Positions 42,503-52,589 of a stretch of DNA of 64,000 nt are shown in pieces; the first letter of the stretch is position 1; the number at the start of each line of letters is the position of its first letter. A program made the translations under genes and the position numbers. The stretch is from Pyrenula massariospora. Taxonomy: Eukaryota; Ascomycota; Eurotiomycetes; Pyrenulales; Pyrenulaceae. Where the stretch lies: NCBI GenBank assembly GCA_021030905.1, contig JAGFMI010000017.1:744001-808000 (forward strand), given 5' to 3'. Under the pieces are notes generated by a model. That model saw only the letters and a list, made by a program, of their open reading frames with translations, was not told where the DNA came from and ran no database searches.

Positions 42503-44248
42503 TCAAGCTTCTGGATTAGGCGCTGCTTCTGCGTGACCGATGCCCACGTCTTCTTGAAGTGCATGTTCATTTTCAACATTCCGGCGGAATTGAGGCGGTT
42601 CAACTTCCAGCTCATCAGCTGTGAAGCGTGGCTGTCGTTCTCTTCGTTCCAACGCAGACCACGTGTGCTCATCCGTTAATTGATCCAAAGGAGGGAAGGC
42701 GTCTCCCTCTCGATAGGAGGGAGGTAATGCTGTGGGAAGTTCGGCTGAAGAGCTTCCTGGTCGCTGTGAAGGACTGGATGCGCCTGCCGGAGTTCCATGA
42801 TGCTCCCAATCGAATTCTCCTGTGTAATCTTCCATCGTATTTACACTTGGGACTATGCCTGGACTACCAGCAAGACTCAAGTAAGTTGGCGGACTGGCGG
42901 GAACCTCTGAGTACATCGGTGGCATCTCCTCGTCCCAGCTAATGCCCATGCCTGCTCTCTCCGTGACATGAAAGACGAACTGCATTCTCAATACCCTTGC
43001 AATACCAGTTGGCGTGACCTTGGACTTGTCTTTCAAAGGGCAGAACTCTTCGGACACGATCAACTCCACGATCAGCGCATGTCTAATGCTGAGGCCGGAT
43101 TCTGAAGAAATGTCACACTGCGCTTTCTTAGCGGCTGTGAAGCTGACGTCGAAGTTTGCAGAAATCTCCCCGCCAGCCGTGTCAAAATCAGATTTCCAAC
43201 CAGATTTAAGATCCCCGGATCCACGAGTCATATCCTCCTCATGCTTTTGGCCCTTGTCTTGACCGCCAATTTTATGGGCGTGCTTGGCGCAGACATGGGA
43301 AACCATTCTCGTATATTCTTCAAGTCTCCATATCACCTTCCTAAGCCTCCATCGAATCTGGGAATTTCCTTTAGTTTCTGTAACACCCGTCAAACGAAGT
43401 GAGACCGGGAAGGTGCCGATTGGATGCATCACTGGAGGCATGGTGACATTCCCGGCAAGATTTGTAGGCGGAAAAACCCTGATAGCATTCTTCTCTGGCC
43501 CGGTGGGAATAGCTCGTTTGATTGTAACAGGTTGAGTGACACTCGTCTCTTCGCCAGCAGTCGTAGTCGACGACAGCATAATTGCATAGCTGATAGTAGC
43601 CAGGGAGCAATCTACTGATGCTGGAAGGCCTCCATCGAACAAGTATGACAACGGAAAATCTTCTTCGTGGCCTTTGCGGATAGTCTTTGGACTTGAGATC
43701 AGTGTCTCCTTGCGTAGATCCTCGACCCGTTCTTTGCACTCGGGGCATTTGGGCGAAACCGGTTTCTTGGTGCGGATAACGGCGACAATCCGTAACACTA
43801 ACGATTTGATCTCGACTTTCTCATGAGGCTCTGTGACACCAACCCTGATCCTGCCTGACAACAGCGAGCCCGAGCAATTGTTCGGAGGGCCATAGAGGAC
43901 AAGTGGTGGTGAGTCGACGAGAACCTCGATTTTGGCCTTGGGAGGAGCAATGGGCTTTTGCGACGGAGATGGAAAAGAATCTGTAGAGTGCTCCCGAGAT
44001 TTTCCAGGCCGGAAGGTCAAAGAAGCACGCTTCTGTCTGGTTGCATCTTCACTGCGATCCTTACTGTGGTGACGCCCCGGGTGAAAGAACGAGTCCATTG
44101 TGATTGATGCTCTTCGAGCAGCGCTATGGCCTTTAGATAGCGTGGATTCGCCTATGGCTGCAGGAACAGCGGAAGATGTAATCGAAGTGGCGCCATCCTT
44201 GTGCGTGTTTGTGGCAAAGAGAGGTGTTTTGGGGAGCACTCGTGGCAT
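42503..44248 (-). CDS. LDB19/ART1-like alpha-arrestin
   Basis: The gene is intronless and gives 581 residues from the ATG at 44248. After a Ser-rich basic N-terminus of about 105 residues, the LDB19-type arrestin N domain starts (IEVLVDSPPLVLYGPPNNCSGSLLSG). A CxxC pair (SPKCPECKE) and the arrestin C-like half (NAIRVFPPTNLAGNVTMPPV...) follow. The C-terminal tail has three PPxY motifs, PPMY, PPTY and PPSY, which dock WW domains of Rsp5/Nedd4 ubiquitin ligases. Yeast Ldb19 (Art1) recruits Rsp5 to amino-acid permeases for endocytosis, and this protein should act as such an adaptor at the plasma membrane or Golgi. An internal Lys/Glu-rich loop (KHEEDMTRGSGDLKSG) is typical of fungal versions. 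I leave the symbol empty because several fungal paralogues exist. Confidence 0.88.
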   Translation of the reverse strand: MPRVLPKTPLFATNTHKDGATSITSSAVPAAIGESTLSKGHSAARRASITMDSFFHPGRHHSKDRSEDATRQKRASLTFRPGKSREHSTDSFPSPSQKPIAPPKAKIEVLVDSPPLVLYGPPNNCSGSLLSGRIRVGVTEPHEKVEIKSLVLRIVAVIRTKKPVSPKCPECKERVEDLRKETLISSPKTIRKGHEEDFPLSYLFDGGLPASVDCSLATISYAIMLSSTTTAGEETSVTQPVTIKRAIPTGPEKNAIRVFPPTNLAGNVTMPPVMHPIGTFPVSLRLTGVTETKGNSQIRWRLRKVIWRLEEYTRMVSHVCAKHAHKIGGQDKGQKHEEDMTRGSGDLKSGWKSDFDTAGGEISANFDVSFTAAKKAQCDISSESGLSIRHALIVELIVSEEFCPLKDKSKVTPTGIARVLRMQFVFHVTERAGMGISWDEEMPPMYSEVPASPPTYLSLAGSPGIVPSVNTMEDYTGEFDWEHHGTPAGASSPSQRPGSSSAELPTALPPSYREGDAFPPLDQLTDEHTWSALERRERQPRFTADELEVEPPQFRRNVENEHALQEDVGIGHAEAAPNPEA

Positions 44249-45664
44249 TTCAATGAGGCTTGACCAGTAACCTGCTAGGTCGGGGATCTGCAGCCGGCGG
44301 GACCAGGGTCAGATCGGTAGGCCAAGCTTTTGCACAACAGCAACGCGGAATATGTTCAAGATCTGTACGAAGAATTGATCCCAAGATGTGTGAAAACGAT
44401 TCAGCAATTGGCAGACCCAGGAGGCAGAGCTGCCATCCAAGTAATATGAGCAAAGTCTACAATGACCTCTTGGCCCAAGTCTGTCCGGATTGTACGGCCC
44501 TTGAGGACGCTCTGAGTAATGGAAACTCTTAGTCAATGCAGCTAAATATGGCCGGATGCCAGGGCCCTTCCCAACCGTCCATTGCGCAGGCCCAACAAGG
44601 CATCGTGAGGCAAGGCGGCACGTTCTACTAAGACTCTAGATCTGCTTATTCGTGAGGCGCTGAACTCCGGGACCCAGGGACGAGAAAGAAAGCAATACGG
44701 AGAGCAGATGACGCGAGATGCAAAGAGCAGTTGGGCCTCTCGGGAGGATTTCCGAACCAAACCTCGAGAGTCTTCCAGGTCGCCGCCATCGACCCCGGGC
44801 ATGACGACTTGCGCCCCGCCATCCAGGGAAGAAGTTCTGCTGCACCCCGCATTTCTGCCGTTCGGCCAAGCTTCCGACATCTTATCAGATCTCCGCGGAG
44901 CTGCAAGGCTAACACTCATGTGAGGCTGCGAGGAAGAATAGCACGCAATAAGAGGGTAAACGAGTCGAACATCTTCATGCACCTCAATTACGAGCGGTGA
45001 GTGAGCGAGATGGTCTTGTTGAGTCTCAGCAAGTCATGGCGTGGGAAGATTTTTCAGCGGAGCCCGCCACTTATCGAATTGCCTTTAACGGTTTCCATCG
45101 AGTAAGCGTAGACCACCACCGCCCTGCGAGGTGACAAAGAGGTCACGTCGATACATGTAAGCTAGAAAGTGAAATAAGCAAGGCCGTCCAATTTGGCACG
45201 GCGTGAGCTGGGTGGCACAGAATGCTTTTCAACACGTAGGAAGTATCACGATAATCGTCAGGCATGGGGATCCTTTGACGATATGCACAACATTTCCGGG
45301 AAAAAGCAATTATGATCTTCCAGTGCCTTGCAGACGCTGGGTTAACCCCGCCACCGCTAATGTGCGGATCCTCTACAGGGGCAGGGTTGCCCTAAAACCC
45401 TTCTCGGAGCGGTAAACATCAACTGGACATTTTTGATCGCCAAAAAAGACACTGCGCTTGCTCAATTGCCCATTTCGCGTACGTTGTCCATTGTACATGA
45501 TATCACGCGAATCCTCATGGAGCTAATATCGCAAATAAAGATGCCTCTCCACTTTACTTTGTGAAGACTCCCTATTGCTTGTCTGTACGCGTCGGCGCAG
45601 TCGCCTTCTCCTCCATCCTCAACCGCCAACCAATACACTCTCCTCCTCCCCGCCCCGCCAAAAA
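44249..45664. other. divergent promoter region, no gene seen
   Basis: This is upstream of both the arrestin (minus) and PIG-L (plus). Open frames on both strands around 44540-45000 reflect GC-rich sequence; none has a convincing start, domain or signal peptide. Confidence 0.45.
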
Positions 45665-46615
45665 ATGCAGTTTTCAAGTCTTCTTTCTCTCGCACTCGCG
45701 CCTATTTTGTTCATCCTGCTCTGGCAGCTCTCGCGTACCTCTCCGACTCCCTCCAGCATCCCCTCCTTCACGCGACCAACAGCCCTTCGTGGCAAGCGCA
45801 TCGTCCTCCTCATCGCCCATCCCGATGACGAAGCAATGTTCTTTTCTCCAACCCTCTTGCATCTTACACACCCTTCGCTTGGAAATCACCTGAAGATCCT
45901 GTGTCTTAGCACCGGCAACGCCGACCACTTGGGCGAGACTCGCAAGCAAGAACTTCTCAAGTCGGCCCAGCATCTTGGCCTCCGGAAGCCGGACGACGTC
46001 TTCGTGATTGACGATGACAGACGATTTCCCGACAGTATGTCACGGGAATGGGATCGGGAGGAGATTGCTGAGCTGCTCGCCGCAGCGTTCACGCCACGGC
46101 ACCAACAGAGCGGGAAGCACTCCAATGGAAGCGCCTCGGCGCGGAAAATAAAAGGCAGGGAACAGCAAGAGACTGCTCTTCAGGCCACAATCGATGTGCT
46201 GATTACTTTTGACGCGGGCGGCGTCAGTGGACATGCCAACCACCGCTCTCTCTACTATGGGGCGCGGACGTTCCTCGCGAACCTCATGAAAGGCAGGGCA
46301 GGTTGGCGGTGTCCGGTGGAACTCTACACCTTGACTTCTGTGAATGTCGTTCGCAAATACGCCTTTATACTCGACGCGCCGGTCACGATGATAAATGGTG
46401 TTGTAGTCCATCTATTTTCCGGGAAAGGAAAAGGAACAGGAATCAGTATGGAGAGGATTCTGTTCGTAAGTGGTTTGGCGGAATTTTGGAGGGCAAGGGG
46501 AGCTATGGTCAATGGGCATGAAAGCCAGATGGTGTGGTTTCGGTGGGGCTGGATCGGGATAGGAAGGTATATGGTGGTGAATGACCTTAAGAGGGAGAGG
46601 ATTGTGGCCGAATAG
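45665..46615 (+). CDS. GPI12: N-acetylglucosaminyl-phosphatidylinositol de-N-acetylase (PIG-L)
   Basis: The gene is intronless and gives 316 residues from the ATG at 45665. One N-terminal membrane anchor (about 4-22) is followed by the LmbE/PIG-L fold. AHPDDEAMFF (51-60) holds the zinc-binding His-Pro-Asp-Asp-Glu motif, and GGVSGHANHRSLYYG supplies the second His-x-x-His element. The enzyme removes the acetyl group from GlcNAc-PI at the cytosolic face of the ER, the second step of GPI-anchor synthesis, and is essential in yeast. A low-complexity stretch of about 30 residues (SGKHSNGSASARKIKGREQQE) interrupts the fold, as is common in fungi. CT-rich sequence precedes the start. Confidence 0.92.
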   Translation: MQFSSLLSLALAPILFILLWQLSRTSPTPSSIPSFTRPTALRGKRIVLLIAHPDDEAMFFSPTLLHLTHPSLGNHLKILCLSTGNADHLGETRKQELLKSAQHLGLRKPDDVFVIDDDRRFPDSMSREWDREEIAELLAAAFTPRHQQSGKHSNGSASARKIKGREQQETALQATIDVLITFDAGGVSGHANHRSLYYGARTFLANLMKGRAGWRCPVELYTLTSVNVVRKYAFILDAPVTMINGVVVHLFSGKGKGTGISMERILFVSGLAEFWRARGAMVNGHESQMVWFRWGWIGIGRYMVVNDLKRERIVAE

Positions 46616-46735
46616 GTCCAGCTATCGATAGGTATTTACTCATTTGATTCGTAATGAAGGAGCCAATGCTTGCGCGTCGCTAACCTCCAGAATTCTTTCC
46701 AACTGGCCATGCCTCTGGTGAAATGCTCTTGAATC

Positions 46736-46786
46736 GGTATCAGAAGTCATGGGTTATCTAATTGTTAGCACTGCCGCCCGCCTAGT
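46736..46786 (+). repeat. diverged short repeat, partner at 20586-20636
   Basis: Begins GGTATCAGAAGTC like its partner and keeps CGCCCGCC near the end; differences are mostly transitions. It lies about 200 bp before the 119-bp repeat copy at 46983, so the two could be parts of one degraded element. Confidence 0.5.
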
Positions 46787-46982
46787 AAAAAATCTAGAGA
46801 GCTAGAGATTAGCAACGGACTCTTTAAGGAGGCCGTAGCGAATCGGCGTAGATCACACCGAGGAGTCAAAGTCTGTGGTCCCAAAAGCCTTGGTAGGTTA
46901 TGGCGGGTTTCTGACAAACTTTGCTTCTTTCAAAGTCTGCTATTCAGTGCCTGCGCAATGTCATCTACATATTCTAGGAATG

Positions 46983-47101
46983 CTTTAATTGACATCAGCA
47001 TTCAGAGGGATCCTGTTGTGAAGTAGACCCCCAAAAGTATCATGCAGTAGTCTCAAAAATGAGTCGTAATTACTCAAATAAAGGTTCCCTGCTCATCGTC
47101 T
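46983..47101 (+). repeat. dispersed repeat, copy 1 (about 119 bp)
   Basis: This matches 52470-52589 over its whole length with one single-base indel. Shared anchors are TTGTGAAGTA, CTCAAAAATGAGT and CCTGCTCATCGTCT. Where they differ, this copy mostly has C or G and the other has T or A. Homology stops abruptly after CATCGTCT. It sits between the PIG-L gene and the 3' end of the metallopeptidase gene, in non-coding DNA. Confidence 0.85.
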
Positions 47102-47261
47102 GGCCAGCATTCCTTGTGAAAGCTTTTTAACTTGTTTCGACTGCGTGCAGACCGGGTCCCCAGCTGTGCGAAGTTGAATCTACACAAATGCCTCAAAAAC
47201 AGATTGAGACTACTAGATAGCTCTCCCAATGAAAACGCCCGTCCTTTACAATACAGATCAT

Positions 47262-48783
47262 TCAAGCCCACCATTCGATAAACCTCCTCACGAGTCTCGC
47301 AATCGCCTGCGAAAGCTCGACAATCGATCCGTCCGAGTTTACTGTCCTCGGCGAAACGTTATCTTTCATAAGCCATATGACCGTCGCGAAATATGCATAT
47401 GAGTCTGTTCTGCAGTGTCAGCTTTCTTACGTCTCCATAGATTCCGCACTGCTCGCCTCGGAAGAGCTTCGCCGTTGGCCCATGAGACTTACCGCAATTC
47501 AACCAAGCCGCGCTTTCTGACGTCGGATCAGCTTGAGGGCCTTTTGTGATAGTTTTCCAGCCGTAGCCGATTTTGTCCATTGGAGTTTGGGGGGGCTGAA
47601 GTCCCAGGGCATTTGCCACGGCGCGGGTATGGACCATCTAGATAGGAGAAATGTCATCTTTTTGTTCCCCTGGTGGATCGGGCAAATAATGCTGATATGT
47701 GAAATTCAAGATCGTTGGGTTCCGCAAGGGTTGTTTTTCTTACCTCATGGAGAAGTGTTGCCTTGATGTCGAAAAACAAATCGATGTCGGTGTCGTACCC
47801 TTTGCTTTTTACCTCCCTTCTTTTGTTAACGAGGTTTTTCAGTCTGTAGCTTTTGCTCTCGTCGAAGGTTTTGCCAAAACTATCCAGTGTAATTAGCGGG
47901 CACCGTCCGATTCTGAATCGTGATATTGACCTACACAGATTGTCCGTACCACTAGTCACGAATTGGCGTCAACACGAGAGAGAGAAAGCAAGGTGGGAAA
48001 GTAAGAATAGCATACCGGGGCTATGGTGATCTGAGCCGCAGATTGCAGATAATTGTTACCGCCCTGATCTAATTCGACGTAGCTGAAACAGAATGCCTTT
48101 GTCGTTGCTGCTTCCGAACCTCCTCTCCACGGATTACTGGACCGGACAGCATTCAGCAGAGCTTTGAAGCCTTCAGGCCTGACGTCAACTGCTCTCTTAA
48201 GTTCTGAGTCAAACTCATAATCATTAGGGCTATTCTTGTCCGGGGTCAAGCGATCTATGTTGCAGTATATTATCTGCACCAGACAGGCGTCAATGAATGG
48301 GTCACGCTATAGTCCAGCTGGGACGTACAGCGGTAGAAGGATCATTGATGTTCTTCGGAACTTCCTGTCGCATACCAGCGATGGTTTGAAAAACAGCTGT
48401 GACGTCCAGTGTTGGTTCTTGGCAGCTTGCAAAATGCGTGACTGTAGAGCAACTCACTCTTGACCTTTGGGAACGTCGCCGCAGGATCGAAAGGATCACG
48501 GTCAGTTGGAAAGAGCATGTTGTATAAGTTTTCGACCTGAAATTCGTGAGTCAAGGCATCGTACAAAGATCCTCACGAGAATTACATTTGGATCCATATT
48601 GGCCTTGTTGAGTTCGTCGTATGCATCTTGAGCTCTGTCAAACACCCATGTCATGCTCTCACGAATTTGCCGCTGAATATTAGTGTCTTTGCAGGAAGCC
48701 GTATCTAGAGACCATCCTGCTCCGGAGACCGTCACGAACGTGGTCGCGAGAGATAGGAGAATGTTTAGATAGCTAGATTTCAT
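47262..48783 (-). CDS. secreted zinc metallopeptidase (HExxH, M35/LysMEP-like), 357 aa
   Basis: Eight exons: 48577-48783, 48458-48536, 48329-48417, 48016-48273, 47935-47951, 47744-47879, 47493-47637 and 47262-47404. All phases agree. Introns 1 and 2 are only 40 nt and exon 5 is 17 nt. I chose exon 5 because it alone keeps the frame with a GTAGGT donor and a CTAAT branch site. The signal peptide is MKSSYLNILLSLATTFVTVSG. A helical region follows (IRESMTWVFDRAQDAYDEL), and the catalytic helix crosses an exon junction: ATLLHEMVHTRAV, giving HEMVH. Downstream NCDSYAYFATVIWL resembles the (N/D)xDxYAYxA segment after HExxH in fungal lysine-specific and deuterolysin-like peptidases. The third ligand is not certain. 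It is probably secreted and acting on extracellular protein. The splice model needs RNA support. Confidence 0.7.
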
Positions 48784-50155
48784 CTTCGGGCAGAAGTATG
48801 AGATTTGTCCTTGAAGTGCAAGGATATACACGTAACCTTGGGAGAGAAAAGTAGTACAGAAATGAAGACAGCTCAAGAGCCATAAGAATATTGCCCTTAG
48901 ATTATTTGGGCTGCTTTTGAATTGTCATCAAATTCAGTGAAGGAGTTCTTGGAGCAATAGATCTTTGCCGGGGAGGTGTTTCGCTTTGACGAGCGAGGCT
49001 TTACCGCTCAGCCTTACAACGCCAACCAACTTCATCTTGCGACGCTTCTGAAATATCCGAGAAAGATTGAAAAGGACGTGCGGTAGCAAAGCTGCTAAGC
49101 AAGAGAACGGGAATAATTGAGTTGCTAGACTGCCATACTGTGGAGGATATAGCCGTTGTGCTTGCGGCAGTTGGACTGAGCTCAATGAGGCGGTGATGTC
49201 CTCTCTCCGTACGGGAACCACAGTCATAAGGCTTCAAGCAGTTGGAAGTTGTAATGATAGCTCCTTCTCTCGTCGAAGACAGCGTGCTCATGTCTGGGAA
49301 TAGACCTTTTCTCTGGCCTTTGAGTACGTGCAAAGAAATTAAATAACTTTGGGTAAGACGATGATGTTAGTACCTTCGCTTAACTTCCCCAAAGACTCTA
49401 GCGGTGCAAGTGACCCCTAAGGAAGGCGTTGGGCCCCCAAAATTCGGGGGTTATGTAAGGTAAAACCCACGATGACAGATCAAAGATATGCATCTCACAT
49501 CTTCCAACATCTCTTCGGCATCTTACCTTCATTTCCTTTATCTGTCGCATTGGCGCGATCGATCCTTCTAAGTTAGGGTTCAGCCACACGGCTTTCAAAT
49601 GTTCCCCGACCCCGGATTTTGCCATCTCTCCACTCGTGAATATGCCAACATCACCAGAGCGCAATTCGGGGTTTGTTGTCTTCCTCCTCGGATCTGCGCT
49701 TATCTTGGAAAGCCTCTATCTTAATTTGACCAGGTGCTGCAATCCTTCTTTCATCTCATGACCGACTTCCGGGGACTTTATTCTTCCTTCCAGTTGCGAT
49801 CTCGGTGTCCACGAAAACGTCCTGTCAGAGCAGTGCTTTCGCGAGCGCAATTGTTGGAAGGTTCGACTCAATCGAGAATCTCGATCCAACAGGTAACGGT
49901 TGCAGATGGCAGCAATTATCCTGATGCTGCGCCTGTGCTTCACCTCATCTCTTATGGTATCGCGGCTTGTTTCCCAACACTTCTATTTCATGTCCCCGCC
50001 AGAAACATGTCAATGCCAGGATTGATAAAGCCATATCAGTATGGAGTCCTGGAGAGCATTAGAGCCTGTAGGAATTTTTGATTTTTGAGCATGAAGCTCC
50101 GATAGATTTCTTGCTTTCACTTTCTACCTAACATCCCGTATCTATCTTATTTACT
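48784..50155. other. divergent promoter region, no gene seen
   Basis: This lies between the metallopeptidase (minus) and the Thr/Cys-rich secreted protein (plus). Frames up to about 110 codons occur on both strands (48934-49333, 49734-50081) without domain or splice support. Confidence 0.45.
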
Positions 50156-51993
50156 ATGCTTTCCGTTTATCATTTGTTAGGCCTTGCCAGCCTGATAGGC
50201 TTCACTGCATCCCAGAAGCAGATTGTGTTGGTCAATTATGTTGATACTCCGCCGCTCGTTGTCCAGATGCCTCCGTATCTGTCATATCATGGAAACGCGG
50301 TCTCGGTCAGCCCATTATTGCGGAGTCTTGCGTGAGCAAAGGCTGACTCGTTCTCAAGTGGGCTAGCAGCGCTACTACGTATGCCACTGATTCGACTTTC
50401 CCCGTGACGTCCAGCGGCACCACGACTACGACAACAACGTCCCTTGAGTATTCGGTCGCAACAGCTACTGCCAACACGGCAAACGATCAGGCTGGAGACA
50501 TTAGCATTGTCATTTCTCCCAAACTGAAATCCAACTTCCTCGATCTCGCAGTTAAGCATTGTAGCGGAGGTTTGACTCGGAAGCGTGACCTGTCAAGCTG
50601 CGGATTAGACTATGCTGCCGAAGCGATCTCGGACCCTGGGTTCCTTGTGAATCCTCCACGGTTACCCACGGTCAGCGCCAATGATATCGCACGTGTGCTT
50701 CAAGCTGGCTTGGCTGCTGGCAGAATACCGGTTACAGCGCAGGGCGTTGCTACAATAGCTCTTCTTGTTCTCACTGTCTGGCTAGCTACTCCTGGCACGC
50801 CACAAGATAGAGATGTACCAAATGCATTCAAAATTCCAGCGGCAGAGGTTATAACCACATCGGACACTTCAACGACCACAACGAGCACTAAGAGCTGTTC
50901 CGTTACTCAGACAGATACGGTATGTCCGCGTTGCCCAATTGAGATCCAGCGCTGATGTCATAAACAGCCACCCATCTGCGACGACATTACCTATTGCGAT
51001 GGCTTGGCAAGTAGAATCTGCCAGACAGTAAGCACACCGCGCCTTGTCAGTGGCCGTCAAGACGAAATTGCTAAGGTCTCCTAGGGATCTGCTGAAAATT
51101 GTCCATGCCATGCCGCCGCAACCCCTGTGTTCGATACTACATCGCAAGACCCCGAGATCCAAGCGACTCTCATTTCTCAGATTGAGACCGAGCCTTCTTG
51201 CTTTCCCAACTACAACGATCCTTTCTTCGACGGCAAGCCTAGGAACAATCCAGTCACGTGGTGTGTCTGCAATGGCTCCCCATCTTACGCAACCATGACC
51301 TCCACAAGCGATCCATGCGATTACACGACCTTACCAAGTTCTACAATTTCCATCACAAACTTTCCCAGCCCATCTGTCAGCGGCTCCTTGTCATGTTCAA
51401 CGAGAACCATCACAGTAAGCAGCAACACCTTCGGTATCCCGACCGGACCTTCCCCTTTCTGTACGTGCAACGACAACAGCCAATATGCACTCTCCACCAC
51501 CACTGGAAGCACGTTCTGCGCGACCGGGACCCCGTCTACCACCGCGACCTCAACGGCAACTGCACCTACCTATTCCGGCACCGCCAATCCGCTGGAAGCT
51601 GGATGGACCGTCACCTCCGACCAGATATCTGCCAACCAAGCCAAGTTCTGCAACTCATTCGCCAATGGCTACACCCTTCAGAGCAGCGCTAGTTCCGTTG
51701 GATGCTCAATCTCGCTCGGCGGTGGCGGCACTATACAGGGTAACGTCAATGATCCTCCGCCCGGAAACGCTATCGGTTTCTCGTGGGGTGTCGATGGGTT
51801 CAACACCGACTGCAAAAGCGTGAACCCCGCGGACATCAAGTTCGATACAGATGACTGCAACGCCGCGCTCGATGCGGTTGTCAAGGCTTTTGCTCCGCCA
51901 ACTCAGGGTGGAAGGGTGGGGATTAATTGTGCGAGTTATGGATTCCTGGGCTCAACCGGTGATGCGGCGGGTGCGCCTTGCTCTTTCTCATAA
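50156..51993 (+). CDS. Thr- and Cys-rich secreted protein, about 549 aa, four exons
   Basis: Exons are 50156-50331, 50415-50919, 50968-51027 and 51085-51993. Introns 2 (48 nt, GTATGT...AACAG) and 3 (57 nt, GTAAGC...CCTAG) are clear. Intron 1 (50332-50414, GTGAGC...GTCCAG) is the best frame-consistent choice, although a nearer acceptor exists. The signal peptide is MLSVYHLLGLASLIGFTASQ. Thr runs (GTTTTTTTS, TSDTSTTTTSTK) suggest O-mannosylated spacers. The middle part has repeated Cys blocks with the pattern CxCNxxxxYA (CVCNGSPSYA, CTCNDNSQYA). The C-terminal 130 residues form a separate Cys-bearing domain (GWTVTSDQISANQAKFC... to PCSFS). I do not recognise the family. No GPI signal is seen. 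Confidence 0.65.
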
Positions 51994-52546
51994 TGGGTAA
52001 TTATTGGAGAATTTTTAGATAGTCATGTAATGCTGCTGGCACTGCTGGTGGTATCGGTCATGGCTGGCAGCTAGGAGATTGGTTGTCATACGACAGATTT
52101 TGATAGTAGCCTTTGAGACATCGGATGTTACGTGACCTACGTCAGACTATTCTTGGCCTCTAATCGCGTACTCACTTGGCTACCCAAACACTGCTGGGTT
52201 ATAATAGGACTGAATTCGTCGCCTTGGAAATCGCCTGAAATTTAAAGCAACCAACATTGGCAGTCTCTCGTGCATTGTCATAGAGCGTCATATCTTGTAG
52301 TAGAGGAGCTTTACAGCGTTCTGTCAACTTGGCTACCAGCGGCTGGCGGGATAGTACTATACTCTATTCCGTGTTCCGTGACATCAACAAAAGTCCAGCT
52401 TAATCCGGCCAGATTAATCCAACGCCGATAAGAAAACTTATTAAAAAACTATTACTAAGTTTATCAGAACTTTAAATTAATATCAACATTCAGAGAGATC
52501 TTGTTGTGAAGTAAAACACAAAAAATATCGTAAAACAGACTCAAAA
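51994..52546. other. intergenic, amidase upstream region containing the repeat
   Basis: This is non-coding. The last 77 bases belong to copy 2 of the dispersed repeat. The stretch 52420-52480 is strongly AT-rich (TTATTAAAAAACTATTAC), as mutated repeats often are. Confidence 0.55.
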
Positions 52547-52589
52547 ATGAGTTGTAATTATTTAAATAAAGATTTCCTGCTCATCGTCT
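52470..52589 (+). repeat. dispersed repeat, copy 2 (about 120 bp), AT-enriched
   Basis: This is the partner of 46983-47101. Here GTCG has become GTTG, TACTC is TATTT, GGTTCC is GATTTC, and GACATCAGC is AATATCAAC. Nearly all changes run C-to-T or G-to-A towards this copy, the pattern left by repeat-induced point mutation on both strands. The ATG of the amidase gene (52547) and its first 14 codons fall inside the repeat. Confidence 0.85.
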
